Shown piece after piece: positions 7,974 to 18,419 of a stretch of DNA of 64,000 bases. The notes beneath the pieces are model-generated. The model saw nothing but the letters and a program-made list of their open reading frames with translations, made no database searches and had not been told where the DNA came from. Source of the DNA: Bacteroidota bacterium (GTDB taxonomy: Bacteria > Bacteroidota > Rhodothermia > Rhodothermales > UBA10348); the NCBI GenBank assembly GCA_027622005.1, contig JAQBZH010000005.1:33182-97181 (forward strand). Reading direction: 5' to 3'. Position 1 is the stretch's first letter; each line of letters starts with the position of its first letter. The position numbers and the translations under genes are program-made.

Positions 7974-9131
7974 ATGTGGGGAGATCTTGTCCGAACCGAA
8001 TCCGGGGGAAAACTTGAGGCCCAAGATCTAATCTGGTTTCCAGATGCTTTGGTTGCTATGGAGGCTTATTCCGAGTCTTCCAAGCACCTGATGGCCTGTA
8101 AAAAAGACGCTGAGATCGGCTATTTGAATATGGTCGAGTCGGGAGTGGATGGCCTCCTGTATTTAACCGGCAATGCAGGCCGCTTGACTTGGGTCTCCCC
8201 CTTCACTTCTTCCCTCCCCACTGCATCGGACGTCCATCTACTCTACGACGAAACAGCTGCTCGGATAATAGGAACTCATACCCATCTGGATGCCCATACA
8301 CCCGCGGAAGATGGGCCCAATTCCAATGGGGGCGCTCTTTCATTCACGCTTGAAGCACTTTCTCCCACAGTCGATGTGTTCTGTTGGGACGCGTTGCGAG
8401 CCGGAGCTACCACGCAACTAGCGCTTGCGCTTTATTCGGCAATGCGGATTTTTGAGTCCGGAGCGTTCCCTCAGCACATACTGGTTGCCGTTCGAACGGA
8501 TATTTTAACGGAGGCCTCTAAACTTCGCGCTCTTCGCCACCTGCTCGATCATCTTTGGGCGCTCCACAGCGACAGCCCCCCTTCGTATCAATTGATGGCT
8601 GTGACCTCCGCTGTTACGCTGAGCGCTTTTGAACCTGAAAATAACATGGTTCGAAATTCTCTGGCGGGGTTGGCGGGGATGCTTGGAACCGCTGATTTCC
8701 TTTCAATTCAGCCTTGGAATGTCTATCAAATGGGCCACAGCGACCCCAAAGCTGCTGAACTCTCCAGAAATCTATATCATTTATGGTGTCAGGAAAGTCA
8801 TCTGGACAAGGTAGCCGATCCTTTGGCCGGTTCGTATTCCATCGAAGATCTCACGGCTCGCCTAATCAAGTCTGGGTGGGACTTATTTTTAGAATTACGA
8901 GCGCACAGTCCGAACGGTGTTGCAACTCTTCTCGACGATCGTTTGCTACCTGCTGACCGCACCAATTTTGAACAGGGAGGCCGACACCAGAGGGGAAAAA
9001 CGGAGCGCGTGCAGGTTGGAGTTACGCACTTTACGGAAAATGGGAATCCAACGGCGAAAAATCTTGCCCCGGTCTTCCCAGTTCCGTCAACACTGGATGT
9101 AAATGGCCGGATTTCAAGAACAGGATCATGA
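7974..9131 (+). CDS. mutA: Methylmalonyl-CoA mutase small subunit, reduced form
   Basis: This 385-residue protein resembles the non-catalytic beta subunit of heterodimeric methylmalonyl-CoA mutase: [75 protein letters not shown] barrel strands and [20 protein letters not shown]. It is much shorter than classical MutA (over 600 residues): the N-terminal part is abbreviated and no C-terminal cobalamin-like domain is present. Its job would be structural support of the large subunit. The stop overlaps the large-subunit start by 4 bases (ATGA), implying translational coupling. The ATG at 7974 is the first good start after the upstream gene. Identity rests on context plus the barrel motifs. Confidence 0.82.
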   Translation: MWGDLVRTESGGKLEAQDLIWFPDALVAMEAYSESSKHLMACKKDAEIGYLNMVESGVDGLLYLTGNAGRLTWVSPFTSSLPTASDVHLLYDETAARIIGTHTHLDAHTPAEDGPNSNGGALSFTLEALSPTVDVFCWDALRAGATTQLALALYSAMRIFESGAFPQHILVAVRTDILTEASKLRALRHLLDHLWALHSDSPPSYQLMAVTSAVTLSAFEPENNMVRNSLAGLAGMLGTADFLSIQPWNVYQMGHSDPKAAELSRNLYHLWCQESHLDKVADPLAGSYSIEDLTARLIKSGWDLFLELRAHSPNGVATLLDDRLLPADRTNFEQGGRHQRGKTERVQVGVTHFTENGNPTAKNLAPVFPVPSTLDVNGRISRTGS

Positions 9132-11275
9132 AAAAGCCCGACTATAGCATTTATCCTATTCTAAACGAACACTCGCGTCTCGCCGGATTGCCGCCGGCTC
9201 CAAGCACGATTGGCTACAAAAGTCAGGAGGATTTTTACGTTCCAAAACACGTCGATTACGCCCCGTTTCGGCATCTCGGGTCAACGGCTGGATCCTCCCC
9301 GTACACCAGAGGAATTTATGCGAGTATGTATACCGCACGACCTTGGACGATTCGGCAATACGCCGGCTTCTCTACGGCAGCGGAATCCAACGCATTTTAT
9401 CGACGAAATTTAGCTTTAGGTCAAAAAGGCCTTTCGGTGGCGTTCGATCTGGCTACTCACAGAGGGTATGATTCCGACCATATGCGAGTTATGGGTGATG
9501 TCGGAATGGCCGGGGTAGCGATCGACTCTGTCGAGGATATGAAAGTGCTATTTGAAGGCATTCCGCTGGATAAAATGAGTGTTTCGATGACCATGAACGG
9601 GGCGGTTCTACCGATCATGGCCTTTTATGTGGTAGCGGCCGAAGAACAAGGTGTTAGTCCGGAAAACTTGTCTGGAACGATTCAAAACGACATTTTGAAG
9701 GAGTTCATGGTTCGAAACACCTTCATTTACCCGCCAAGACCGTCGATGCGCATTGTCAGCGATATTATGCGTTTTGCGGCACGGCGAATGCCTCGATTTA
9801 ATGCTATTAGCGTTAGTGGGTATCATATGTTGGAGGCGGGAGCTTCGGCTGACCTCGAATTAGCGTACACCTTGCTCGATGGACTCGAATACGTTCGGGC
9901 GGGACTCAAGGAAGGCCTAGATATCGACGATTTGGCGCCCCAGATTTCTTTCTTCTTTGGGATCGGAATGAACCTCTTTATGGAAGCCGCCAAATTGCGG
10001 GCGGCTCGAACTCTTTGGTCGGAGCTGATGGCTCCATTTCACCCGAAGAATCCAAAATCTTTGATGCTTCGGACCCATTGCCAGACGTCAGGTTGGTCGC
10101 TGACAGCCCAGGATCCGTACAATAATGTCGGTCGAACGACCGTCGAGGCTTTAGCCGCCGTTCTCGGTCACACACAATCGTTGCATACCAACGCCCTCGA
10201 CGAAGCGATTGCGCTTCCTACCGACGAATCGGCTAAAATCGCCAGGAATACGCAATTAATCCTCCAGCACGAGACAGATATCACAAACGTCGTTGATCCT
10301 CTCGGAGGGAGTTGGTACACCGAGTTTTTGACCGACCAATTGATTTCGAAGGCCAAAGCTCACATGGACGAAATTGAGAGCTTCGGGGGAATGTCCGCAG
10401 CAATCGAGAAAGGGATTCCAAAGCAGAGAATCGGGCAAGCGGCGGCCAGAAGACAAGCTCGAATTGATTCCGGAACGGACGTGATTGTAGGGATTAACGC
10501 TTACCGTGGGGCGGAGTCCATAAGGCTTAACGTCCGTGAAGTGGATAATACGGCTGTTCGAAACACTCAAATTGAAAACCTCACACGGCTTCGGACCACT
10601 CGAAACGAGGCCGCTGTTAAAAAGAGCCTCGAGGCGCTTTCATTGGCTGCGGCCACGGATGGATTGCCGTTGATGGAGCCTTGTTTAGACGCAGCCCGAG
10701 CGAGAGCCACCTTGGGTGAAATTTCAAGCGCACTTGAGGCTTCTTTTGGTCGACATCAAGCTGAAACAACTCTATTTACCGGGGTATATTCCAAAGAGTT
10801 TTCGGATGATAACATGGTGAACGCTGTGACCTCGCTTTCAGAATCCTTTAAACGTGCAACCGGACGACAACCACGCATTTTGGTGGCGAAACTTGGCCAG
10901 GATGGTCACGATCGTGGGGCCAGGATTATAGCAACCGCATTCGCAGACATGGGCTTTGATGTAGACGTAGGCCCGCTTTTTCAAACGCCCGGGGAATGCG
11001 CTCTTCAGGCCATCGAAAACGACGTCCACGTGGTCGGAATTTCCAGTTTGGCCGGGGGTCACAAATCGTTGATTCCACTTCTCATTGCTGAATTGAAGGC
11101 GCTTGGAAGGCCGGATATCCTGGTGGTGGTGGGCGGCGTCATCCCGGAAAATGATTACCCATTTTTAGTGGAAGCCGGGGTTTCCCACGTATTTGGACCA
11201 GGAACCGTAATCCCCGCTGCTGCAAACGAACTGTTAAGCACTCTGCTAAGCCAAGTTGGGGGTCCGTTAAAATGA
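9128..11275 (+). CDS. mutB: Methylmalonyl-CoA mutase large (catalytic) subunit
   Basis: It interconverts (R)-methylmalonyl-CoA and succinyl-CoA with adenosylcobalamin, the last step of propionyl-CoA breakdown. The 715 residues match the family's usual length. The N-terminal substrate barrel shows [20 protein letters not shown] and [18 protein letters not shown], with the substrate-channel tyrosines. Near the C-terminus, [18 protein letters not shown] contains Asp592-x-His594-x-x-Gly597, where His594 is the lower cobalt ligand; GLxxxP-like and GGxxP segments follow ([21 protein letters not shown]). It is the middle gene of an overlapping mutA-mutB-meaB operon. Confidence 0.97.
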   Translation: MKKPDYSIYPILNEHSRLAGLPPAPSTIGYKSQEDFYVPKHVDYAPFRHLGSTAGSSPYTRGIYASMYTARPWTIRQYAGFSTAAESNAFYRRNLALGQKGLSVAFDLATHRGYDSDHMRVMGDVGMAGVAIDSVEDMKVLFEGIPLDKMSVSMTMNGAVLPIMAFYVVAAEEQGVSPENLSGTIQNDILKEFMVRNTFIYPPRPSMRIVSDIMRFAARRMPRFNAISVSGYHMLEAGASADLELAYTLLDGLEYVRAGLKEGLDIDDLAPQISFFFGIGMNLFMEAAKLRAARTLWSELMAPFHPKNPKSLMLRTHCQTSGWSLTAQDPYNNVGRTTVEALAAVLGHTQSLHTNALDEAIALPTDESAKIARNTQLILQHETDITNVVDPLGGSWYTEFLTDQLISKAKAHMDEIESFGGMSAAIEKGIPKQRIGQAAARRQARIDSGTDVIVGINAYRGAESIRLNVREVDNTAVRNTQIENLTRLRTTRNEAAVKKSLEALSLAAATDGLPLMEPCLDAARARATLGEISSALEASFGRHQAETTLFTGVYSKEFSDDNMVNAVTSLSESFKRATGRQPRILVAKLGQDGHDRGARIIATAFADMGFDVDVGPLFQTPGECALQAIENDVHVVGISSLAGGHKSLIPLLIAELKALGRPDILVVVGGVIPENDYPFLVEAGVSHVFGPGTVIPAAANELLSTLLSQVGGPLK

Positions 11276-12252
11276 CCCATCAAGCGCATCCACTCTTTGC
11301 TGCACTGACCATGGGCGATCGGGGAGCTCTGGGCCGGGCGATTACGCTGATGGAAAGTGATCACCCGAAAGATCTGGAGCAAAAACTCTCCCTGTTGGCC
11401 AGTCAAAGCGCAGTCGACTCCAAATCCGTCCGAATCGCGATTACCGGTGCACCTGGCGTGGGAAAGAGCTCCTTAATTGAGCTCTTGGGCCTGCATTTAA
11501 TCGAAAAAGGCCACCGAGTGGCTGTTTTAGCCGTAGACCCATCCAGCAATCGAACAGGCGGAAGCATTTTGGGTGATAAAACCCGGATGCCCAACTTAAG
11601 TCGTCATCCCGCAGCTTTTATCCGTCCTTCTCCTACTTCGGGCGTTTTAGGTGGGGTGGCCGAAATGACTAGGGAAACCATATTTCTGTGCGAGTCGGCC
11701 GGATACGACCGAATTATCGTAGAGACAGTTGGTATAGGGCAATCAGAGACGCATGTTGCAACATTGACCGACATCGTCCTATTCGTTACGATGGTAGGCA
11801 GTGGGGATTCATTGCAGGGTATTAAACGCGGTATTTTGGAAGTGATTGACATCGTTGCGGTAAATAAATCGGATGGCCTGGCCGAACAGCCAAGCAAGCA
11901 ATTTGCCTCAGAATTAGCTTCTGCGCTCCATCTGTTACATGGTTCGAATAGACCACCTTCGGTTTGGCCGATTTCAACTGTAACTCAGACCGGGCTGTCC
12001 GATCTTTGGACCGAATTGGACGAAATAATCGGGGCGAGAATGGCTAGCGGAGCCATTTCGAAGAAGCGAATTCAGCAATTGGAAAGCTGGTTTGATCAAG
12101 CTACACAACACGCTTTGAATCAATTCTTGATTCGAGATTCGGACGGAGTCGAGGAAAAAAACGAATTCCTTGCACAAGCAAAAAAGGGACTGATCCACCC
12201 TTTTGTGGCGGCAAATCAATTGGTTCAAAGGCTGCTTCGACGGGACGTGTAG
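11272..12252 (+). CDS. meaB: Methylmalonyl-CoA mutase-associated GTPase MeaB
   Basis: This is the G3E GTPase that protects and reloads the cobalamin cofactor of methylmalonyl-CoA mutase (formerly called ArgK). The Walker A motif [11 protein letters not shown] lies at residues 57-67, followed by [23 protein letters not shown], the family hallmark. [14 protein letters not shown] is the switch/Walker B region and NKSDG the guanine-specificity motif. The length of 326 residues is normal. The start overlaps the mutB stop by 4 bases, confirming the functional link. It converges on gltX with only 20 bases between the stops and no clear terminator. Confidence 0.96.
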   Translation: MTHQAHPLFAALTMGDRGALGRAITLMESDHPKDLEQKLSLLASQSAVDSKSVRIAITGAPGVGKSSLIELLGLHLIEKGHRVAVLAVDPSSNRTGGSILGDKTRMPNLSRHPAAFIRPSPTSGVLGGVAEMTRETIFLCESAGYDRIIVETVGIGQSETHVATLTDIVLFVTMVGSGDSLQGIKRGILEVIDIVAVNKSDGLAEQPSKQFASELASALHLLHGSNRPPSVWPISTVTQTGLSDLWTELDEIIGARMASGAISKKRIQQLESWFDQATQHALNQFLIRDSDGVEEKNEFLAQAKKGLIHPFVAANQLVQRLLRRDV

Positions 12253-12272
12253 ATGACCCGATCGACCGACAA

Positions 12273-13742
12273 TTAAACGCCGATGGAAGTCGAAGCGCGC
12301 AAAAGCCTTCTTTGAACTGAATCGACCCCTAAAAGAGCCATCATGGCATATAGGTCGGGGCCCGAAGGGAGTCCTGAAAGGGCCATTCGAGCTGGGAACA
12401 TGATCTCCCCGATGCCAATTCCATTTTCTTCAACAAATTCTTTAAGACAAACCTGTAAAGACTCTGCTGTCCAAGGGGAAATCGTGCCAAGTTTTTTGCT
12501 GAAAGAAGCACATAAAGGTCCGGAATTCTCCTTCCACCGCTTTGCAACAGCAGTTTCATCAAACGAATTTGGATCTTCAAATAGGTAGGCTGCATCTAGA
12601 ACGTCCGACGCAAATGAAAGCCTTTCCAACATCAAAGAAACGGCGCCTGCGACAAACTCCAAGGAAACGCCTGGATACCGATCCGCGGCTGCGGGATAGA
12701 TGGTTTGGGCAATTGAAAGGGGGCTTCGCCCACGTAAGTATTGTTCGTTGAACCAAGCTAACTTTTGAAGATCAAACTGAACTCCGGCCTGGCCAACCCG
12801 ATCGAGACTGAACGCGGCGGCCATTTCGTCCACGGTCATCAATTCTTGATCCGTTCCTGGATTCCAGCCCAATAAGGCTAAAAAATTGACGAGTGCTTCG
12901 GGCTCATATCCCTTGTCACGATATTGCTTAACCGAAACAGGAATGCCTTCACTTTCCGCGTTCCGTTTTGAAAGTTTTCCACCGGATGGGCTCAAAATCA
13001 ATGGTAGATGCGCCATTTGCGGAGCGGTCCAGCCCAAAGCGTCGTACAACAAGATGTGCTTAGGCGTTGAAGAGAGCCATTCCTCACCGCGAATAACGTG
13101 AGTGATTTCCATATCGTGATCATCCACAATATTGGCCAAATGGTAGGTCGGCAATCCGTCCGACTTGATCAGAACCTGATCGTCAACAGCGTCGCTTACA
13201 AACGTAACCTGGCCTCGAACGGCGTCGATAAACGAAACCTCTTTCCCGGGATGGACGAGAAGCCGAACGACGTACTCGTCCCCTCTCCCCATCCGCAGAA
13301 CAGTCTCTTCTTTTGAAAGAGTTAGCGAGTTGGTCATCTCAGACCTTGTCGCGTAATCGTATCGAGGATTCGGATTTTCAAGCGAGGTAAGCTTTTCTTT
13401 TAGTGCTTCTATTTCACCCGAAGAATCAAACGCGACGTAAGCCTTGCCTAGCCCAATAAGCTGATCGGCGACATCTTTGTACCGCGCAGACCGTGCAGAT
13501 TGATGGTAGGGTCCGAAAGAGCCTCCTTTTCCGGGGCCTTCATCGAAAGAAATTCCGGCCCAAGTCAAGCTATCGAAAATATCTTGCTCTGCATCTTCGA
13601 CAAATCGAGTCTGGTCGGTGTCCTCGATACGAAGTAAAAACGTTCCGCCGTGCCTTTTTGCAAGTAAGAAATTGTAGAGAGCCGTGCGAAGACCGCCTAT
13701 GTGAAGATATCCTGTCGGACTGGGTGCAAAGCGAACGCGCAT
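12273..13742 (-). CDS. gltX: Glutamyl-tRNA synthetase
   Basis: It charges tRNA-Glu (and possibly tRNA-Gln, depending on the organism). This class I synthetase has the HIGH-type motif in APSPTGYLHIGGLRT (residues 6-20) and the KMSKS equivalent KLSKR at 256-260. The intervening RIEDTDQTR and LPTYHLANIVDDHDMEITHVIRGEEWLSSTPKH are standard family blocks. At 489 residues it has the full anticodon-binding C-terminal half. The ATG at 13742 begins directly with the conserved RVRFAPSPTG. It is transcribed toward meaB. Confidence 0.97.
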   Translation of the reverse strand: MRVRFAPSPTGYLHIGGLRTALYNFLLAKRHGGTFLLRIEDTDQTRFVEDAEQDIFDSLTWAGISFDEGPGKGGSFGPYHQSARSARYKDVADQLIGLGKAYVAFDSSGEIEALKEKLTSLENPNPRYDYATRSEMTNSLTLSKEETVLRMGRGDEYVVRLLVHPGKEVSFIDAVRGQVTFVSDAVDDQVLIKSDGLPTYHLANIVDDHDMEITHVIRGEEWLSSTPKHILLYDALGWTAPQMAHLPLILSPSGGKLSKRNAESEGIPVSVKQYRDKGYEPEALVNFLALLGWNPGTDQELMTVDEMAAAFSLDRVGQAGVQFDLQKLAWFNEQYLRGRSPLSIAQTIYPAAADRYPGVSLEFVAGAVSLMLERLSFASDVLDAAYLFEDPNSFDETAVAKRWKENSGPLCASFSKKLGTISPWTAESLQVCLKEFVEENGIGIGEIMFPARMALSGLPSGPDLYAMMALLGVDSVQRRLLRASTSIGV

Positions 13743-13924
13743 GAAATTGATAATTGATCAGAAAACCGGAATCGAATCAAGATACCACAATGCGCGGGCT
13801 TCAAATGAGGATTTCCCTGTAATCCAATCAATAGCACGGTAATCTGGTTAACGACTGCGTGTACAGCCTCAGCGTTGAGCTAATAACCCTTGTTTTTAGC
13901 CTGAAAAGCCTATCCCACTTTAGC

Positions 13925-14461
13925 TTACTCCGAAAGCTTTGCTTCGTCTTGCAATTCAGCCTCGATTGTCAAACCCGGTTCAAACACATAGATATAAGAT
14001 TGCAAAACGCGCGTATTAGGAGAATCAAAAGCTACTTGTTCTTCTTCTTGAGCGATGAACCCGGTTGAAGAATTGCCAGACATCGGGAGCAACAAGCCGA
14101 TCACAAATACGGCGGTGATTGCCGCAAGTGCCGAACGAACAGAAACAGAACTTCTGGCTCGCCAGAGTGGTTGCCGATCTTCAGCCCGATTCACTTTCTC
14201 CCCAATCTCTTTCAAATCCGACAAACGGCGGAAAAATCGATCGTCGGCCGATGGCGGAAGCGAGATATATTCCATTCGACTCATGCGACGAAAGAGCATT
14301 ACGGCCTCCATCTGACCCCGTAATTGGTGATCGTGAGCCAAATGCTCAAACAAGGCAGCCTGTTTGGACAGAAGCAATTCCCCGTCCAAATAAAGGTTTA
14401 GGTCTTCTTCGAACGGATCAAAGTCCGATCGCTCGTGAGTTTTATTGGATGAAGTACTCAA
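13925..14461 (-). CDS. Probable membrane anti-sigma factor
   Basis: The 178-residue protein starts 4 bases inside the end of an ECF sigma gene (ATGA overlap), the usual arrangement for a sigma/anti-sigma pair. Residues 15-65 resemble the cytosolic sigma-binding helices of anti-sigma factors (DLNLYLDGELLLSKQAALFEHLAHD), without the zinc-binding His/Cys motif. One membrane helix is predicted at about 106-128 (VSVRSALAAITAVFVIGLLLPM), leaving a short periplasmic tail of about 50 residues. It would hold the sigma factor at the membrane until an envelope signal arrives. The signal is unknown. The function is inferred from context and topology rather than from a strong family motif. Confidence 0.7.
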   Translation of the reverse strand: MSTSSNKTHERSDFDPFEEDLNLYLDGELLLSKQAALFEHLAHDHQLRGQMEAVMLFRRMSRMEYISLPPSADDRFFRRLSDLKEIGEKVNRAEDRQPLWRARSSVSVRSALAAITAVFVIGLLLPMSGNSSTGFIAQEEEQVAFDSPNTRVLQSYIYVFEPGLTIEAELQDEAKLSE

Positions 14462-15117
14462 TTTTTTATCCCCTTTCCCTTTTTGATCGCTTCACCGATC
14501 TTGAACGGATCCGCAGCCTCTGATTGCCGGGGCGCCGCTTCTGAAATCTTAAGTTTCTTCTGAACTATTGTAGTCTGCTCCTTTTCTAAAACGGACTCCA
14601 TCAGACCGGCTAGTTTTTTCCGGGCCTTAAATAACCTTGATTTAACAGCGCTTACGGAAGTACGGGTAATGGCACCTATTTCTTCATAGGTCAGATTCTG
14701 GTACTCTCTTAGAATCAGAATCTCTCGGTAATCCGGTTTTAGCGAGTTCAAAAAATGGGTAACAAACTCAACTTGATCAGACTTTTCCATTTCCGAAAAC
14801 GGCGTATCGAGCGTCACGATATATTCAGCATTTTCGTCGCTAAAGCCTTCAAGCTTCCCATTTTTCCGAATGGAATTAAGGCATTGGTTGCGGGCAATCG
14901 TAAATAGCCACGATTTAAACGCGCTGGTCTTAATCAGACGGTCCCGATTCTCATATATCCTTAAAAACGTTTCCTGCATCACATCTTCGGCTGAATCCGA
15001 ATCATGAAGCATTTTATAACAGAAGGAAAAAACAGGGCCTTTATAACGGTTATAGATACCTACAAAGGCAAATTCGTCACCAGCTTGAAACGATTCTATC
15101 AGCGTGTATTCGTTCAT
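14458..15117 (-). CDS. ECF-type RNA polymerase sigma factor
   Basis: The 219-residue protein has sigma region 2 at about residues 20-90 (FVGIYNRYKGPVFSFCYKML, DSAEDVMQETFLRIYENRD, FKSWLFTIARNQCLNSIR) and region 4 at about 125-175 (YREILILREYQNLTYEEIGAITRTSVSAVKSRLFKARKKL). It is a group 4 sigma factor redirecting polymerase to a small regulon, most likely for an envelope or stress condition. The C-terminal 45 residues are a charged extension beyond region 4. It overlaps the anti-sigma gene by 4 bases and is divergent from the parvulin-type lipoprotein gene, a plausible target for envelope stress control (inference). Confidence 0.93.
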   Translation of the reverse strand: MNEYTLIESFQAGDEFAFVGIYNRYKGPVFSFCYKMLHDSDSAEDVMQETFLRIYENRDRLIKTSAFKSWLFTIARNQCLNSIRKNGKLEGFSDENAEYIVTLDTPFSEMEKSDQVEFVTHFLNSLKPDYREILILREYQNLTYEEIGAITRTSVSAVKSRLFKARKKLAGLMESVLEKEQTTIVQKKLKISEAAPRQSEAADPFKIGEAIKKGKGIKN

Positions 15118-15382
15118 GAATGATGAAAATTAATAATCATACCCTAGCGGCTCGACGAATTTTCTTGAAAACCGGGCCTTCCTTAGCTGTTACTTCATAT
15201 ATGACACACCTGCCGAGGTAAAGTTGCCTGCTTACACTTTGAGTATTGGCGGTTTGTAAACGTATATCATCACCCAAATCAACCAATTTGGAACCATTTG
15301 ATCTAGCTTTGCGTGGATGCGCCTCAATGAAAGCCCATTTTCAAAAATATTTGGTCTCTGACCGCCGCCATCCTCAAGAATA

Positions 15383-17419
15383 ATGATGTTATCTCGCACG
15401 GCCGCAGCCTCCCTTGTTTTTCTGACGCTAGGATTGACCTCCTGTTCAAGCTCTTCACACGTAACTTCTACGCAGAACAATAGTGGCGCCGGCCTTCCAC
15501 TTGCCATGGTAAATGGTGAAGCCATCACGCCGGAAGAATTTGCTTACCAATTCGGTCGTACTTCAACCAGTATCGGAGGGGCCCCTTACGACTCGCTGGA
15601 AGCTTTAGAGGATTTTCTAACCCGATATGTCGATTTTAAAGTAAAGGTACTCGAGGCCAAAGAAGCCGGTTACGATAAATTGCCGGACCTTGAAGCAGAA
15701 ATAGGTCAGTACCGCACGCAGTTAGCTCGCCCATTTTTACTAGAACGGAAAGTGATTGAGCCGCTCGTCGAGGAGATGTATGATCGCCGGAAGGAAGCGG
15801 TAGACGCTAGCCATATCCTGTTGACGGTTGCCGAAAATGCCTCCCCCACGGATACATTGGCAGCTTACACCATGATTTCGAGCCTTCGTGATTCGGTATT
15901 AGCTGGTGCGGATTTCGGACAGCTTGCCGTGAATTACTCTGATGATCCGAGCGCTAAAGGTGCTCCTGGCACTCCTGGACACCAGGGAAGTTTGGGGTTT
16001 TTTGGTGGCGGTCGCATGGTTGAAGCATTCGAAAATCAAGCTTATTCCACACCAGTTGGCGGAGTTTCGCCCGTTTTCCGATCACAGTTCGGATATCACA
16101 TTCTAAAGGTGAACGACCGGCGGGCCATGCCGGATGACCGGCTATTGGCACACATCATGTTGCGTCCAAGGGGCCCGGCCGCGGCCGATGCCGCTGATCT
16201 AGATCAAAGGCTGTCTCAGGTATCTTCCAAACTGGCGGCAGGTGAGACTTTTGAAAACCTAGCCAATGAGTTTTCGGACGATCGTCAGTCAGCAGAAAAA
16301 CGGGGCGAATTGGGCGTAATCTCGTATGATGCCGGACTCCCTTTTTCATTTAGAGATGCAGCATTTGACATCCAAGTGGAAGGAGAAGTAGTTGGCCCCG
16401 TGCAAACTTCCTTTGGTTACCATTTCATCAAAGTAGTTAAAATCGTAAAATTGGGCACTTTTCAAGAGGAATATGAAAGCTTAAAAAGTCAGGTCAGCCG
16501 ATTGCCGAGGGCTGCGGCGGCGGAAAAAGCATATGCCGTCGAGTTGAGAAATGATCTAGGATTTTGGGTAGACTCGACTAGGCTAAATCTTTGGGGGACA
16601 TCGTTTAGTGAGGATTCCCTGTTTAGGATGTTGGTTCAAAAGACCTATTCTTTAAACGATTCGTCTCATGTCTTGCTGAAGCTCGGCTCCAATGAATACA
16701 CCATTGCGGACTTTTCAAATTTTATCGCTTCTGGCAAAATACCTGAAGCCAGAAGGCCCCAGCCTCGCCTGTATACCATAGCAGAAGACTTTCTTGACGG
16801 CGAGGCCATCCAACACGAGATAGAGGTTTTAGAGGTTCGAGAACCCGAATTCGCCCGTACAATGCAGGATTTCCGAGACGGATTGGTTTTGTTTCGGTTG
16901 ATGGAGGACTCGGTATGGACCGCAGCTTCGACTGATTCTATCGGAATCAAAGCGTTTTATGAATCCAACAAGGCCAAATATTCGTTCCAGGATCGGATTC
17001 GAGTTCTAAGTTTTTCGGCGGTTTCTGATTCTTTGGTCAATGGGGTTATCACCAGATACCGACAGGAGTCCGCGGCTGATGCGCTGACATGGGCCGAAGG
17101 GGTTTCAAATTTGGCGATTCGTATCGACACGACGTATGTCGAAGAGAAGTCGGGATCTATATACGACCAAGTATTTGACCTCCAACCGGGACAAATCACG
17201 AACTCAACGCCCTACAATCGAGGGTTCATAGCTCTGGCTCATGCTGGAATTGACCCCGCTCATCCGATGAGTTTTGACGAAGCCCGGTCGGTGTTGCTCA
17301 ATGAGTTTCAAAGTGAAATTGAACGCTTGCTACTAATTCGCCTACGATCGAAATACGAAGTTCAACTATTTCCCGAAAGATTGAAGGCTAATTTCCCAAC
17401 TTCTGCCGTCACCAAATAG
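15383..17419 (+). CDS. Parvulin-type peptidyl-prolyl isomerase lipoprotein, two PpiC domains
   Basis: The 678-residue precursor has a lipoprotein signal with Cys21 (LTLGLTSC). A SurA-like N-terminal chaperone part is followed by two rotamase domains at about residues 135-235 (ASHILLTVAEN ... QFGYHILKVNDRR) and 250-350 (LAHIMLRPRG ... SFGYHFIKVVKI). Residues 400-678 contain a further, degenerate chaperone/parvulin-like half. It should fold outer-membrane or secreted proteins in the periplasm. The next two genes encode related proteins; the first lies 3 bases downstream, so an export-chaperone operon is likely. The start is the first of two adjacent ATGs before the signal peptide. Confidence 0.87.
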   Translation: MMLSRTAAASLVFLTLGLTSCSSSSHVTSTQNNSGAGLPLAMVNGEAITPEEFAYQFGRTSTSIGGAPYDSLEALEDFLTRYVDFKVKVLEAKEAGYDKLPDLEAEIGQYRTQLARPFLLERKVIEPLVEEMYDRRKEAVDASHILLTVAENASPTDTLAAYTMISSLRDSVLAGADFGQLAVNYSDDPSAKGAPGTPGHQGSLGFFGGGRMVEAFENQAYSTPVGGVSPVFRSQFGYHILKVNDRRAMPDDRLLAHIMLRPRGPAAADAADLDQRLSQVSSKLAAGETFENLANEFSDDRQSAEKRGELGVISYDAGLPFSFRDAAFDIQVEGEVVGPVQTSFGYHFIKVVKIVKLGTFQEEYESLKSQVSRLPRAAAAEKAYAVELRNDLGFWVDSTRLNLWGTSFSEDSLFRMLVQKTYSLNDSSHVLLKLGSNEYTIADFSNFIASGKIPEARRPQPRLYTIAEDFLDGEAIQHEIEVLEVREPEFARTMQDFRDGLVLFRLMEDSVWTAASTDSIGIKAFYESNKAKYSFQDRIRVLSFSAVSDSLVNGVITRYRQESAADALTWAEGVSNLAIRIDTTYVEEKSGSIYDQVFDLQPGQITNSTPYNRGFIALAHAGIDPAHPMSFDEARSVLLNEFQSEIERLLLIRLRSKYEVQLFPERLKANFPTSAVTK

Positions 17420-17422
17420 GCC

Positions 17423-18298
17423 ATGACCGTAGCCCCCTTCATCCGAAACCTAGCAGGCTTGTTAGTTTTAACTGCTTTCATTGGTTGCTCCAGTGATTCG
17501 GGTCCGGAGGATTATATCGCAAAAGTCGGTTCTTCCTATCTGACCATGGCCGATATCGAACGGTCGCTCGAAAATCAATCGGCTTTTCTGGATTCTGCAG
17601 ATGCCGTTTCCCAGATCGTAGAACGTTGGATTACAAATGAGTTGCTTTACCAAGAGGCGCTTAGTCAAGACCTCCGTAAAGATCCTGAAGTTCGGCGTTT
17701 GCTAGAGGATAATGAGCGCTCGGTGTTGATTAGCGCTTTGGTCAACAAAATGACAACCGAGGACCTCGAGGGTGGGCCGAGTGACGATGCCATCCGAACG
17801 TACTATGAGCAAAACCGGGATCAGTTGACCCTTCGAGAACCCTTTGTTCAAATTAGACATCTAGCTTTTTCCTCTCCCGACTCCGCCGCCATTTTCCGCC
17901 GCTCTGTCGCTGCAATGGGAACGGGTGCGCTCGGAAAGGCCCAATTTGCTCGTCTAGCGGCAATTTACGGGGAAGATGGCCCGAATCCTGAAACCTACTA
18001 TCCTCAAAGTCAATTATTTTCGGCGATTCCGGGCTTGGTTGAGGCTATTTCCGAACTATCACCGGGACAAACGCTTCCCATAGTGAACGATGGCAGCCGC
18101 TATCACATATTTCAACTCATTCGCAGAATGGAGACTGGAAGTGTCCCCGCAATGGAGTTGATTGTTGATGATTTGCGGGCTAAAGTCTCTATTCAGCTCA
18201 GGAAACAGTTGTATGGACGACAGGTTCAACAGCTTCGTACTCGAGCCTTGGCGCGTGACGAATTGGAGGTCAAATTGACCCGAGAAACAAGCAATTGA
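17423..18298 (+). CDS. SurA-like periplasmic chaperone lipoprotein with a degenerate parvulin domain
   Basis: The 291-residue precursor carries a lipoprotein signal ending at Cys22 (LTAFIGCSSDS). Residues 30-110 resemble the SurA N-terminal region (YIAKVGSSYLTMADIERSLENQ, VERWITNELLYQEALSQ). The later part keeps the outline of a parvulin domain (VQIRHLAFSSP, SELSPGQTLPIVNDGSRYHIFQLIRR) but lacks the usual GG(x)LG-type centre, so isomerase activity is doubtful. It lies 3 bases after the two-domain isomerase gene and 121 bases before another SurA-like gene. A role in outer-membrane protein maturation follows from the family and neighbours. Confidence 0.78.
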   Translation: MTVAPFIRNLAGLLVLTAFIGCSSDSGPEDYIAKVGSSYLTMADIERSLENQSAFLDSADAVSQIVERWITNELLYQEALSQDLRKDPEVRRLLEDNERSVLISALVNKMTTEDLEGGPSDDAIRTYYEQNRDQLTLREPFVQIRHLAFSSPDSAAIFRRSVAAMGTGALGKAQFARLAAIYGEDGPNPETYYPQSQLFSAIPGLVEAISELSPGQTLPIVNDGSRYHIFQLIRRMETGSVPAMELIVDDLRAKVSIQLRKQLYGRQVQQLRTRALARDELEVKLTRETSN

Positions 18299-18419
18299 AA
18301 TACTTTTCGCGAACCTCATCCGTTAGTTCGTAAAATCCTTTCTTAGAAGTCGTAGAACCAGTCGGGATTAACGCCAGGCTTAATATTTTGCGCATTATCA
18401 TCCGTTTTATCCCATTGGT

